This document shows, piece by piece, positions 18,056 through 26,776 of a stretch of 64,000 bases of DNA (position 1 is the stretch's first letter; the number at the start of each line of letters is the position of its first letter). Position numbers and translations under genes: made by a program. Below the pieces are notes generated by a model. That model saw nothing but the letters and a program-made list of their open reading frames with translations, had not been told where the DNA came from and ran no database searches. This DNA is from Halosolutus halophilus (lineage in GTDB: Archaea > Halobacteriota > Halobacteria > Halobacteriales > Natrialbaceae): contig NZ_CP094974.1 in NCBI RefSeq assembly GCF_022869805.1, positions 372,001-436,000 of the forward strand, written 5' to 3'.

Positions 18056-19654
18056 TTACTGCTGGCCGACCCGCGTCTCCTCCTCCTGCCAGTACTCCTC
18101 GCGCAGTTCGTACTTCTGGACCTTGCCGGTGGCCGTCTCGGGCAGGTCGTCGACGAAGTCGACGCTCGTCGGTTTCTTGTAGCCCGCCAGCTCTTCGCCG
18201 ACGAAGTCGACGATCTCCTCTTCCGTCGGATCGGCGTTTCCTCTCGGAACGACAAGCGCCTTCGGCGTCTCGCCCCACTGTTCGCTGGGAACGGGGATGA
18301 CGGCGGCCTTCAGGACGTCCGGGTGGTCGTAGAGGACGTCCTCGACCTCGATGCTCGAGATGTTCTCCCCGCCGGAGATGATGATGTCCTTCTTCCGGTC
18401 CTGGATGGCGACCATCCCGTCCTCGTCGATCGTCGCGAGGTCTCCGGTGTGGAAGTAGCCCTCGACGCGGTCGTTGAACGCCTCCTCGGTGATCTCCGGC
18501 TTGTTGAGATACCTGTCCATCACCTGGTTGCCCTGGACGACGATTTCGCCGATCGTCTCCCCGTCGCGCGGGACGTCCTCGCCGTCCTCGTCGACGACCC
18601 GGACGTCGGTACACAGCGTCTCGAAGCCCTGTTTGACCTTGAGGTCGCGGCCCCGTTCGGCCAGCCGGCGCGGCGAGTTGCTCGTCGTGATGATCGGCGC
18701 GGTCTCGGTGAGGCCGTAGATGTGGATGATCCGCCAGCCGAACTCGTCCTCGACGGTCTCGATGGTGGCCGTCGCGGGTGCGCTCCCGGCGGTCGCGATC
18801 CGGACGTCGCGATCGCCTGTGGTCGTGACGTCGTCGTGGTTCTCGTAGTGCGCGATGAGGTTGTTGAGCACCGTCGGTGCACCGCACATGAACGTGACGT
18901 CGTAGTCGCGGACGCGCCGGAAGACGCCTTCGGCGTCGAAGGTGCGCTGACAGACGTGGGTGCCGCCGGTTCCCGTAATGGCGTAGGTGTGCCCCCAGCC
19001 GTTGCAGTGGAACATCGGCAGCGTCCAGAGGTACGTGTCGTCGTCCCGGATCTCCATGTGCTGGTTCAACACCAGCGCGTGCCAGTGTTCGGTGCGGTGG
19101 GACCGGACCACACCCTTCGGATCGCCCGTCGTCCCCGAGGTGTAGTTGATGCTGGCGTCGTCGTCCTCGCTGAGTTCGGGCCGATCGGGTTCTTCGGTCG
19201 GCTGCCCGTCGAGGAACGCCTCGTAGTCGATCCAATCCCCCTCAATCTCGTCGGCCCGATAACCGACGAACGTCTCGGCGGGGATCTCGTCGCGAATCGG
19301 TTCGACCTTCTCGGCGTAGTCGTAGTCCGCGATCAACGTCCCCGCCTCGCAGTCGTTCAGGATGTACTCGTACTCGCCCGTTGCCAGCCGGTAGTTCAGC
19401 GGCACGAACACCGCCCCGAGTTTGTTCGTCGCGTACAGCGTCTCGATGAAGTAGTGCGTGTTCGGCGCAAGCAACGCGACTCGATCGTCCTGGTGGACAC
19501 CGGCCGCTTCGAGCGCGTGCGCCAGCCGGTTGACCCGATCGTTCACCTCTGCGTAGGTATAGTCGGTGCCATCGTGCGCGACGACCCCAGTAACGTCGTC
19601 GTACAGGTCGACTGCCCGATCGAGGAAGTCCGTGGTGAGCATCTCCCGTTTCAT
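18056..19654 (-). CDS. Acyl-CoA synthetase (AMP-forming), medium/long-chain fatty acid type
   Basis: A 532-residue ANL-superfamily ligase that activates a carboxylic acid through an acyl-AMP to its CoA thioester. The nucleotide motif is NYTSGTTGDPKGV, followed by TLPMFHCNGWGHTY, the hinge region YFHTGDLATIDEDGM and the C-terminal catalytic lysine in ETATGKVQKYELRE. The substrate cannot be deduced; the PMFHCNGW pattern is typical of short- to long-chain acyl-CoA ligases. An in-frame start 10 codons upstream (19684) is possible, but ATG 19654 (MKREMLTTDFLDRAVDLY) matches family starts. AT-rich DNA at 19695-19720 holds the likely promoter. Confidence 0.9.
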   Translation of the reverse strand: MKREMLTTDFLDRAVDLYDDVTGVVAHDGTDYTYAEVNDRVNRLAHALEAAGVHQDDRVALLAPNTHYFIETLYATNKLGAVFVPLNYRLATGEYEYILNDCEAGTLIADYDYAEKVEPIRDEIPAETFVGYRADEIEGDWIDYEAFLDGQPTEEPDRPELSEDDDASINYTSGTTGDPKGVVRSHRTEHWHALVLNQHMEIRDDDTYLWTLPMFHCNGWGHTYAITGTGGTHVCQRTFDAEGVFRRVRDYDVTFMCGAPTVLNNLIAHYENHDDVTTTGDRDVRIATAGSAPATATIETVEDEFGWRIIHIYGLTETAPIITTSNSPRRLAERGRDLKVKQGFETLCTDVRVVDEDGEDVPRDGETIGEIVVQGNQVMDRYLNKPEITEEAFNDRVEGYFHTGDLATIDEDGMVAIQDRKKDIIISGGENISSIEVEDVLYDHPDVLKAAVIPVPSEQWGETPKALVVPRGNADPTEEEIVDFVGEELAGYKKPTSVDFVDDLPETATGKVQKYELREEYWQEEETRVGQQ

Positions 19655-20014
19655 ACCCTGATACACATTCCCAGACAACAACAATCTCGGTCTAATTTTT
19701 TACCGTTCATAAAATATGTCTGATAGTTTTGGGTCACGATTCGATCGGCTCGATCCCTCGCTGCTGACTCGAGGCGCAGTCTCGCTTCCGCCCTGGCGCC
19801 GATCGACCCTGGAAGCCGCTCTCGCCGATCGTCGCCGGTGTGAGTCGCCAGGACGAGTTCTCCCACGACGGCCGGTTGCGATCGTTACACGGATTCTCGA
19901 CGACGCACGACGGCGGGATTCTTTCTGTGGTCGCTGCGATCGAGGCGCCGGGCTGGCTCACGTGATCGATTCCCACGACAGTCGTTCCCGCCGCAGTCGC
20001 CGGATATCGAGGGG

Positions 20015-20020
20015 TTTATA
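20015..20020 (+). promoter_or_regulatory. TATA box of tRNA-Ala
   Basis: tttata lies 38 nt before the mature tRNA 5' end, which suits an archaeal promoter with a short 5' leader. Confidence 0.55.
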
Positions 20021-20052
20021 CTCGAGTGTGTGAAAGCAGTGAGTGCGAACGC

Positions 20053-20124
20053 GGGCTCGTAGATCAGAGGTAGATCACTCCCTTGGCATGGGAGAGGCCC
20101 CGGGTTCAAATCCCGGCGAGTCCA
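20053..20124 (+). tRNA. tRNA-Ala (anticodon GGC)
   Basis: A complete 72-nt cloverleaf without encoded CCA. The acceptor arm GGGCTCG pairs with CGAGTCC; its third pair is G:T, the G3:U70 identity element of alanine tRNA. The anticodon stem CTCCC/GGGAG encloses loop TTGGCAT with anticodon GGC. The T arm is CCGGG-TTCAAAT-CCCGG. The discriminator is A. A TTTTT run 4 nt downstream is a likely terminator. The 3' end abuts a tyrosine-recombinase remnant, so it has served as an integration site. Confidence 0.97.
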
Positions 20125-20128
20125 TCGC

Positions 20129-20133
20129 CTTTT
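20129..20133 (+). terminator. T5 terminator of tRNA-Ala
   Basis: A short run of T directly follows the tRNA 3' end, the usual archaeal termination signal. Confidence 0.5.
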
Positions 20134-20238
20134 TGATGTTTCAGCCCTTCCACTTCCCGAATACAGGTGTCTAGAACTGTTCTGAAGACTATCTGTGAGT
20201 CGATGCGTATAGCCGCTCGTTCGTGGGTCATGCTCCTG

Positions 20239-20475
20239 TTATAGATCTTCGATGAAGCCGCGTCGCTGTTCCATCTTCTCATGGTCTGTACGGCGATCGA
20301 GTTCTTCTGAAGGCACGTCACAACGATCGCTGACGATTTTCTCGGGAATGTCCTCGCGGAGCTGGTAGGTGATCGCGCCGCGCCGAATCGTATGCGGTGA
20401 GAGGCTGCTCGGACAGTCGTCGTAGTGTTCCTGTAGGTAGACGTCCGGCAACGTCGTCTCTCGACACCGAACATA
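20239..20475 (-). pseudogene. Remnant of a phage-type tyrosine integrase (C-terminal fragment)
   Basis: The minus-strand frame preserves the catalytic-domain end of a haloarchaeal tyrosine recombinase: CPSSLSPHTIRRGAITYQL (HxIRRG, Arg II region), IPEKIVSDRCDVPSE and EKMEQRRGFIEDL at the end. The frame upstream of about 20475 no longer matches an integrase and runs into the VOC gene, so about 80% of the gene is missing. In intact relatives the end reads LDxHYDxRT; here it reads LDRRTDHEKMEQRR, so about four residues including the nucleophilic tyrosine appear deleted. It is more AT-rich than its surroundings and lies 115 nt from the tRNA 3' end, the classic geometry of an element integrated at a tRNA gene. 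Confidence 0.75.
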
Positions 20476-20521
20476 CGGAAGTGACTCGGTGGGCCTTCGC
20501 TCTACCGATCGGTGACGAATG

Positions 20522-21361
20522 CTACGAGGCCCGAATTCGGATGGGAATCCCGTCCGGATCGGTGATTTCGAGGCCGTCCGGTCGCTCACTGACCGAGACG
20601 CCTGCCTCTTCGAGTCGTCGATGAACCGACGCGACCGTCTCCTCGCTCGAAACGACGAATTCGAACCACGCCAGTCCGCGGCCGCCTGCTGGCCGTGACC
20701 GACCGTTCCACGTGTTCACACCGAGGTGATGATGGTAATCGCCGGCCGCGAGGAACAACGCTGCCTTTCCTTCCGCTTGTACGCGTAACCCCAACGTTTC
20801 GACGTAGAAGGCTCGTGCGGCTTCGAGCGACGTCGCTTCTACGTGGACGTGTCCGATCGTCGTTCCGGGGGGAGCCCGTTCGGTTCCGTCAGACTGCGCC
20901 GCAACGTCGGCGAGATCGATCGGAACGGTCCCTATTTGCACGGTGCCATCGGCTGCACGCGGCCACTCCTCGGCTGGCCGATCGCGGTATATTTCGACGC
21001 CGTTCCCCTCCGGATCGCTGAGATACAACGCTTCACTCACGTGATGATCGGAGGCGCCATCCAGCTCCCAGCGATCCCGGATCCGATCGAGCGCAGCACC
21101 CAACGCAGCGCGTGACGGGACTTCGAACGCGTTGTGAAAGAGTCCTGCTTGGTCTCGGCGGCGGGGAGACGCGTCCTCGATTCGGTCCAGTACGAGTAGT
21201 TCCGTTCCGCCGGTTCCGAGCGATGCTGCCGTGTCGCTTCTGGTCTGGACTGTGAGACCGACGACGTCTCGATAGAAGTCGACCATATCGTCGAGGTCGC
21301 TCACGAGCAGTGCAGTGCGGCCGATCCGCGCGGTGTCCGGGATGAGAGGCGTGCGTGTCAT
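20522..21361 (-). CDS. VOC-family (glyoxalase/extradiol dioxygenase fold) metalloprotein
   Basis: A 279-residue protein made of two vicinal-oxygen-chelate modules. The first starts IGRTALLVSDLDDMVDFYRDVVGL and the second GHVHVEATSLEAARAFYVETLGL. Possible metal ligands are His in GHVHVEA, the His cluster GDYHHHLGVNTW and Glu in GLAWFEFV. It resembles CatE-type catechol-2,3-dioxygenase-like proteins, but VOC substrates cannot be read from sequence. The gene ends just beside the integrase remnant and is otherwise isolated. Confidence 0.8.
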   Translation of the reverse strand: MTRTPLIPDTARIGRTALLVSDLDDMVDFYRDVVGLTVQTRSDTAASLGTGGTELLVLDRIEDASPRRRDQAGLFHNAFEVPSRAALGAALDRIRDRWELDGASDHHVSEALYLSDPEGNGVEIYRDRPAEEWPRAADGTVQIGTVPIDLADVAAQSDGTERAPPGTTIGHVHVEATSLEAARAFYVETLGLRVQAEGKAALFLAAGDYHHHLGVNTWNGRSRPAGGRGLAWFEFVVSSEETVASVHRRLEEAGVSVSERPDGLEITDPDGIPIRIRAS

Positions 21362-21825
21362 GGTCGTCGACGTCCCTCCCGAGCCAGCTGCACGAAATTC
21401 GGCACGGAGAGACGGTAATGCAGGTGGGTCTGTAGTGGTGGGTCGAGGAGTTCGGTTGTGCTTCGATTGTCGATCCGTCCGCTCACACCGAAACGGAGTC
21501 CGTTCATGGTGGATCTGCTAGAGGGTGACGGCCTGCGAGACCAGCACCGAGTCGTCTGTGACGGCCGGTCACACGTTCACATCGGATATTGGAGAGTGAC
21601 CTACGTATATCTTCGCTAACAGTTGTCTGACCAGGTCACACCGGTGTCATCTGTACGGAAACTCGAGTCACCCGACTGAGCCGTACCGGTGCGGTTTTTA
21701 TTGGAAGCCGACTGTCAGCCTGGAGAGCGTGTTTCGGTGGAGTCGCCGTTCTCGACTATCGGCCGGCAGAGCGGGGCGATCGGCAGGTCACGGGATCCGG
21801 TTCGTCCCGTCGGCGCGATGAGAGC
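21362..21825. other. 464-nt stretch without a gene
   Basis: No open frame has haloarchaeal coding character. A plus-strand TATA-like gtttttattg lies at about 21692-21701, but the frame after it is not credible. AT content rises around 21590-21625. It contains the upstream region of the VOC gene. Confidence 0.4.
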
Positions 21826-22833
21826 CTACGATCGATCCGGACGGAACCCCGCGGTCACGACCATCTCACCGATCGACGTCCGGTGTAACACGGCGAATCC
21901 GCCGGCGACGACCAGCAGTCCGACCAGCGTGGGGGTGGTAACGGCCTCGCCGAGCAACAGCCAGCCCACGACGATCGCGACGCCCGGACTCGCGATCGAC
22001 GTGAGGCTGGTTCGGGTCGGCCCGACCTCCGCGAGGAGGACGAGGAGGGCGGCGTAGCCGACGATACCGACGACGACTGCCAGGTAGACGAGAGCCCCGA
22101 TCGAGACCGGCGTCCACTCGATCGTCCCGAGCGACGCGCCGAATCCGGCGCTGACGAGGTGGAGTGTGAGCCCGCCGAACAGCGCACCCCAGCCCGTCAG
22201 CGACGCCACCGACAAGCCGGTCTCGAGACGACTGAGCAGGACGCCGCCGAGACTCGAACTCAGCACCGCACAGAGGACGAACGCGATTCCCACGGTCTCG
22301 CCCGCTAGTATCCCCGTCGGGGACGGGTGGGCGACGACCGTGACGCCGACGAACCCGAGGAGGATGCCGATCGCGTCCGTCGCCGAGAGCCGTTCGTCCG
22401 GGACGAGCAGAGACGCGATCGAGGCGGTCACGACCGGTCCGAGCCCCATCACGACGGCGGCGATCGCCGTCGTGGTATACTGCTGGCCGACGAAGAGAAA
22501 CCCGACGGTTCCGGCGAGGACGAGTTCGCCGAGGACGAAGATCGCGATCACGTCGGAGATCGTCCGCGGGCGCCATCGTCCGGAGACGAACGCGTACGGG
22601 AGCAACACCATCGCGGACGTGTCGAACCGAAGCGCGGCGAGAACTGTGGGGGGAACGGTTTCGGTGCCCACTCGAATCGCGACGTAGCCGGTGCCCATGA
22701 CGAGGACGACGACGACGAACAGGAGGGTCCCGCGGTACCGCGCACCGATCGCACACCCGTCCACGTACAACTGACTCGTCGCGTTCGACAGTCTCGTTGT
22801 AGTCGCAATCTCCGACCGACGTATTCGAATCAT
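21826..22833 (-). CDS. EamA/DMT-superfamily permease
   Basis: A 335-residue membrane protein with about ten transmembrane helices arranged as two EamA repeats. It contains LLFVVVVLVMGTGYVAIRVGT in the first helix, PYAFVSGRWRP, and PDERLSATDAIGILLGFVGVTVVA at the end of the first repeat, with GEAVTTPTLVGLLVVAGGFA mirroring it in the second. Such proteins export amino acids or metabolites; the substrate is unknown. The frame extends to 22920, but ATG 22833 is preferred because a minus-strand TATA-like attata lies at about 22859-22866, giving a leaderless start. It is divergent from the MFS gene. Confidence 0.88.
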   Translation of the reverse strand: MIRIRRSEIATTTRLSNATSQLYVDGCAIGARYRGTLLFVVVVLVMGTGYVAIRVGTETVPPTVLAALRFDTSAMVLLPYAFVSGRWRPRTISDVIAIFVLGELVLAGTVGFLFVGQQYTTTAIAAVVMGLGPVVTASIASLLVPDERLSATDAIGILLGFVGVTVVAHPSPTGILAGETVGIAFVLCAVLSSSLGGVLLSRLETGLSVASLTGWGALFGGLTLHLVSAGFGASLGTIEWTPVSIGALVYLAVVVGIVGYAALLVLLAEVGPTRTSLTSIASPGVAIVVGWLLLGEAVTTPTLVGLLVVAGGFAVLHRTSIGEMVVTAGFRPDRS

Positions 22834-23127
22834 AGTTGTCCAGTGTACCGGGGACACGCTATAATTCGCGCACGAGAGTCGTGACGAGAACTGAGCCGTC
22901 GAGCAGGGCCGGAGCGGCATCTCACCGCTCGAGACGCCTCTCGCGACGTGCGAGGAGGACGTGCGATCGTCGTAGTCTGCGACGCGGACTCGTTCGTCCG
23001 AAGCGGGAGCGCGGACGGTTCTCGAGGGGGTGGCCCCGTTGCAGGCGGTGAGACCCCTCGCCGACGGTGAGACCGCTCTCCGTCGAAGGTATCAGACTCG
23101 ATAAATGACTACACGAGGGGTGGCCGC

Positions 23128-24387
23128 GTGAGTACGACCATGGGTCAGACAATCGAGGCCGCTGTGTCACCCGAACCGACCGACGAACCGACTGCGACCG
23201 TTCCGTGGCGGTCCCGGACGGTACAGATCGTGCTGACGAGTACGGCGCTCGCGCCGCTCGGCGTGCCGCTCATCAGCCCCGCACTGCCGGTGTTCCGCGA
23301 CGTGTTCGGGATCACCGACGCGCAGGCGAGCCTGCTGGTGAGCACCTACTTCCTCGTGGGCATCGTTCTGTCGCCGTTCATCGGCATCCTCGCCGATCGG
23401 ATCGGCCGGAAGCGCGTGCTCGTTGGGGGACTGCTGGCGTTCGGCCTGCTCGGCGGCGCGATGGCGATCGCACCGACGTTCGAGGCCTTGCTCGCGCTCC
23501 GCATCGCACAGGGCACCGCCGCGGCGGCGATCTTCATCACCACCGTCACGATCGTCGGTGACGAGTTCGACGGCGTGCAGCGAAACGCGGTGCTGGGCGC
23601 GAACGTCGCCGTCCTCTCGGCGACTGCCGCCCTGTTTCCCGTGCTCGGCGGGCTACTCGCGGGGATCGCGTGGAACGCGCCGTTTCTCGCGTACCTCGCG
23701 GCGATCCCGATCGCCGTGTTCGCACAGGTCGCGCTCGACGAACCGGACCGCAGCGATAGCGGACACGGGATCGCGTACCTCACCGACGTGGCGCGAACGA
23801 TCGTCACGCCGCCCCTGATGGCGCTGTTCGTCGTCGCGTTCCTCACCGAGTTCTTGCTGTTCGGCGTGATCTTCACCGCGATGCCGTTCGTCCTCGCGAC
23901 GGCGTTCGCGCCGGTCATGATCGGGGTCGTGATTCTGGCGTCGGAAACGGCGTCGATGGTGACGGCCATGTCGAGCGGCCGACTGGCGCGGTCCCTCTCG
24001 AACGAGTGGCTGATCGCGGTCGGCTTCGCCTGCTACGCGATCGGCTTCGCGGGCGCGTGGGCCGCGGTCGACCTGGTCCCGACGATGGGAGCGGTCGTGG
24101 TCGTCGGCGTCGGCGTCGGACTCCTGATGCCGGTCGTCGACGCCGCCGTGAGCGATCGGGTTACCACCGAGTACCTGGCCGGCGCGATGAGCCTCCGGAA
24201 CAGCACCACGTTCCTCGGACGGACTACCGGTCCGGCCGTGTTCGCCGGACTGGCGATCTCCGCCGGGTTCGGGTACGAATCGCTCCTGCTCGCGTCGAGT
24301 ATCGTCGCGATCGCGGCGACCGGCGTTGCCGTGGTCGCAGGACCCGTTCGTCTCGCTCGAGCGACCGCTCACCACGCGTCGACGTGA
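23128..24387 (+). CDS. MFS transporter
   Basis: A 419-residue major facilitator with about 12 membrane helices. The MFS signature between helices 2 and 3 is GILADRIGRKRVLVGG, and helix 4 carries LRIAQGTAAAAIFITTV. It looks like a drug or metabolite/H+ antiporter of the Bcr/EmrB type; the substrate is unknown. The GTG at 23128 follows a TATA-like gataaatg at about 23099-23106 by 26 nt, so a leaderless GTG start is likely; ATG 23140 is an alternative. It is convergent with the ABC permease gene, with a 159-nt gap holding nothing recognisable. Confidence 0.9.
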   Translation: MSTTMGQTIEAAVSPEPTDEPTATVPWRSRTVQIVLTSTALAPLGVPLISPALPVFRDVFGITDAQASLLVSTYFLVGIVLSPFIGILADRIGRKRVLVGGLLAFGLLGGAMAIAPTFEALLALRIAQGTAAAAIFITTVTIVGDEFDGVQRNAVLGANVAVLSATAALFPVLGGLLAGIAWNAPFLAYLAAIPIAVFAQVALDEPDRSDSGHGIAYLTDVARTIVTPPLMALFVVAFLTEFLLFGVIFTAMPFVLATAFAPVMIGVVILASETASMVTAMSSGRLARSLSNEWLIAVGFACYAIGFAGAWAAVDLVPTMGAVVVVGVGVGLLMPVVDAAVSDRVTTEYLAGAMSLRNSTTFLGRTTGPAVFAGLAISAGFGYESLLLASSIVAIAATGVAVVAGPVRLARATAHHAST

Positions 24388-24546
24388 CGATCGGCTGCGG
24401 CAGTCCGTCACGTCCCTGGTGGTTCGATCAGTACCCGGTGGCCACAGTCGTCGACTGCGGCTGGCAGACGCGTTTTCGACACTCAGCCCGGTGGTGTGGT
24501 CGCAGACTCCGGTCTCGTGTACGGGCCAGGGCGGACGAGACGGAGA

Positions 24547-25347
24547 TCACCCCGAGAGATCTCGCCGTTCGAAGTACTCGCTACTGACGACGACGAGGAC
24601 GACGACGGCGACCAGGAGGACGGAGAGATCGGCCCACGAGAGGTCGCCATCGACGAGGATCGCGCCGGGGTCGAAGTACCGCGAGAACGCGACGTCGCCG
24701 AGCCACTCGTAGTCGGTATCGAACGTAAAGGTGTCGAGCAAGAACAGGCCGAAGACCGACCCGGCCCCGGCAGTCTGTGCTCGACGGACGGAATCGAACG
24801 CGACGGACGCCAGCAGGCCGACGCCGGCGCAGGCGAGCAGGTAGGCGATCGAGTACGCGTGGACGGCGAACAGGTCGATCACGTCGATCGACTCGTCGAC
24901 GAATACGATGCCGAGGTAAACCGCGAGGAAGGTGATCGCGTTGACGAGGACGACTCCCGGAACGAGCGACAGGAACTTGCCGACGACGACCCGCGTTCGC
25001 GACACTGGCAACGAGAGCGTCATCTCCACCGTCCCGCGTTCGACTTCGCCGGCGACCGTCGAGGCACCGGCGTACGCGTAGTATATCGCGAGCAACAGCA
25101 CCCACCCGAACTGATAGAGTTGGGAGACGAGGTAGCCCTCGATCGTCGTCAGCGTGGTCACGTTGCCGACGAACGCGCGCGTCGCCTCGGGTGGCAGCGA
25201 CTCGAGGTAGGCGTCGAGATCGACGCCCGTCTCCTGGATCGACGGAAAGAGTCCGACGGTGAGCGCGATCAACGCGATCAGTGCCCCGGCGAGCAACAGC
25301 GAGCCGCGGAGTCTGCGATCGGCCTCGAACGAGGTGATCTCGAACAT
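24547..25347 (-). CDS. ABC-2 type exporter permease
   Basis: A 266-residue six-helix membrane protein of the ABC-2 family. It starts MFEITSFEADRRLRGSLLLAGALIALIALTVGL and has the conserved motif VAGEVERGTVEMTLSLPVSRTRVVVGKFL after helix 2. It should pair with the ABC ATPase at 26777-27733, which lies on the same strand about 1.4 kb away beyond an oppositely oriented gene. The frame is open to 26040 but only the segment from ATG 25347 has coding character; a TATA-like cctataagc lies 40 nt upstream on the minus strand. Confidence 0.85.
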   Translation of the reverse strand: MFEITSFEADRRLRGSLLLAGALIALIALTVGLFPSIQETGVDLDAYLESLPPEATRAFVGNVTTLTTIEGYLVSQLYQFGWVLLLAIYYAYAGASTVAGEVERGTVEMTLSLPVSRTRVVVGKFLSLVPGVVLVNAITFLAVYLGIVFVDESIDVIDLFAVHAYSIAYLLACAGVGLLASVAFDSVRRAQTAGAGSVFGLFLLDTFTFDTDYEWLGDVAFSRYFDPGAILVDGDLSWADLSVLLVAVVVLVVVSSEYFERRDLSG

Positions 25348-25542
25348 TCGCACTGGAGTCGCTGCTCCAGACGCGAGACGGCGGCTTATAGGTGTGGGCG
25401 GTCGGACGGGGCCGGACGAGTGGAGCGGTCGAGACCGTTCGTCGTAACTACCGGTTATTCTGACACCGATCGAGTAATCCGAGCGTTCGGTCGTGGAACG
25501 GGGAGCGTCATTTATCGTGCAATCGCCCATTTCGGAGCGGAC

Positions 25543-26742
25543 ATGACGGGCCAGGAGGCCGGTTCGAGTCGGAGACGACGGCGTCGCACCGTCGCCGCTG
25601 GTGGCCTCCTGCTCGCCGCGATGCTGGTGTTCGGTGGAGTCGGCGCAGCGACTGCGTTTCCCGCCGGCAACGGAGTCGCGCCGCTGCAGGACGACGGTCC
25701 CGGAAGCGACACGAGGGACGAGACACCCGAAAACGAGACGAGAAGCGACGAACCGCCTGCGACAACGAGGGCTGACGGGACCGGCGTTGCCAACGATTCG
25801 TCGCTCCGGAACGAAACCGTGGCAATCTCGGCCGCCGAAGACGACGGAGACGACGTGACCGACGCGCCGCAGGCAAGCCCGTCGACGACGGGACCGCCGG
25901 TGGTGCAACCGGCCGACGAAAACGTCACCGTGGACGTCGCGGAGAACCAGTCCGTTCGGGCGGGCGACGTGGCGTCGATCGAACTCGAGGTGACGAACGA
26001 CGGCGACGAGGAGGTGACCGACGTCGTCGTGACGCTGCAACCGCCGGACCGATCGGTGACTCTCGGACGACTCGCCGCGCCGCAGCAGACTCGGTCGGTC
26101 TACCTCGCGGACATCGGGACTGGCGATACCGAGACCGTCACCGTCGACGTCGGCGCGGCCAGGGTCGAACCGGGGACGTATCCGCTGTTCGTGACCGTCC
26201 AGTACATCGTCGACGACGATGACGATGCGGATGGCGACGATGATGACGATGACGACGATGACGACGAAACCGTCCTGACCGCTGGCCCCACCGCGATCCC
26301 CATCACGGTCACCGAGGCCCGATCGTTCGACGTCACGCCCGTGGACGGGGACGTCCCCGTCGACGGAACCGGCGTCTACGAAGTTCGGGTGACGAACGAC
26401 GGTTCCGGGACGGTGACCGGCGTCGTCGCCACGGTGAACGCCACGCTGCCGCTGACGAGCGAGTCGCCGACGGCGTACGTCGGAACGCTCGAACCCGGTG
26501 ACTCGGAAACGGTTCGGTTCGCTCTCGAGTCGACCTCGGACGCGATCGAGACGACGACCGGCGTCGCGATTGCAATCGCCTACGACGCCGGCACCGGTGA
26601 ACGGACGAGCGCGGATCCGGTTACGACTCCGGTGACGATAGTCGACACCGACGAGACGGCCGACGTCGACTCCGTCGCCCCGTTCGCCGCCGTCGCGATC
26701 GTGTTCGTGCTCGCGGGGATCTGGTGGCTTCGCAGACGGTGA
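25543..26742 (+). CDS. Surface-anchored protein with CARDB/NEW3-like beta domains
   Basis: A 399-residue protein with a basic start (SSRRRRRRTVAAGG) and a hydrophobic signal segment ending about residue 40, then a Ser/Thr/Asp-rich region and two immunoglobulin-like domains (IELEVTNDGDEEVTDVVVTL and YEVRVTNDGSGTVTGVVATV) typical of COG1361 S-layer-like proteins. An Asp-rich loop (about 26211-26268 in DNA) separates the two beta domains. The C-terminus is a single membrane helix (APFAAVAIVFVLAGIWWL) ending in RRR, so it faces outward. It lies between the ABC permease and ATPase genes, on the opposite strand, and may be functionally linked to the exporter. Start ATG 25543 follows a TATA-like attta at about 25509. 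Confidence 0.8.
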   Translation: MTGQEAGSSRRRRRRTVAAGGLLLAAMLVFGGVGAATAFPAGNGVAPLQDDGPGSDTRDETPENETRSDEPPATTRADGTGVANDSSLRNETVAISAAEDDGDDVTDAPQASPSTTGPPVVQPADENVTVDVAENQSVRAGDVASIELEVTNDGDEEVTDVVVTLQPPDRSVTLGRLAAPQQTRSVYLADIGTGDTETVTVDVGAARVEPGTYPLFVTVQYIVDDDDDADGDDDDDDDDDDETVLTAGPTAIPITVTEARSFDVTPVDGDVPVDGTGVYEVRVTNDGSGTVTGVVATVNATLPLTSESPTAYVGTLEPGDSETVRFALESTSDAIETTTGVAIAIAYDAGTGERTSADPVTTPVTIVDTDETADVDSVAPFAAVAIVFVLAGIWWLRRR

Positions 26743-26776
26743 TCGATCCAGGAACCGCTGTGGCTGTGGCGGTCGA

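Noticed and set aside
24496-25542. Upstream part of the 748-codon plus-strand frame before the surface protein
   Set aside because: It is antisense to the clear ABC-2 permease and has no protein-like composition; the signal sequence begins at ATG 25543.
25348-26040. Upstream part of the minus-strand frame containing the ABC-2 permease
   Set aside because: It is antisense to the surface protein and lacks coding character; the permease starts with a typical cytoplasmic N-terminus at 25347.
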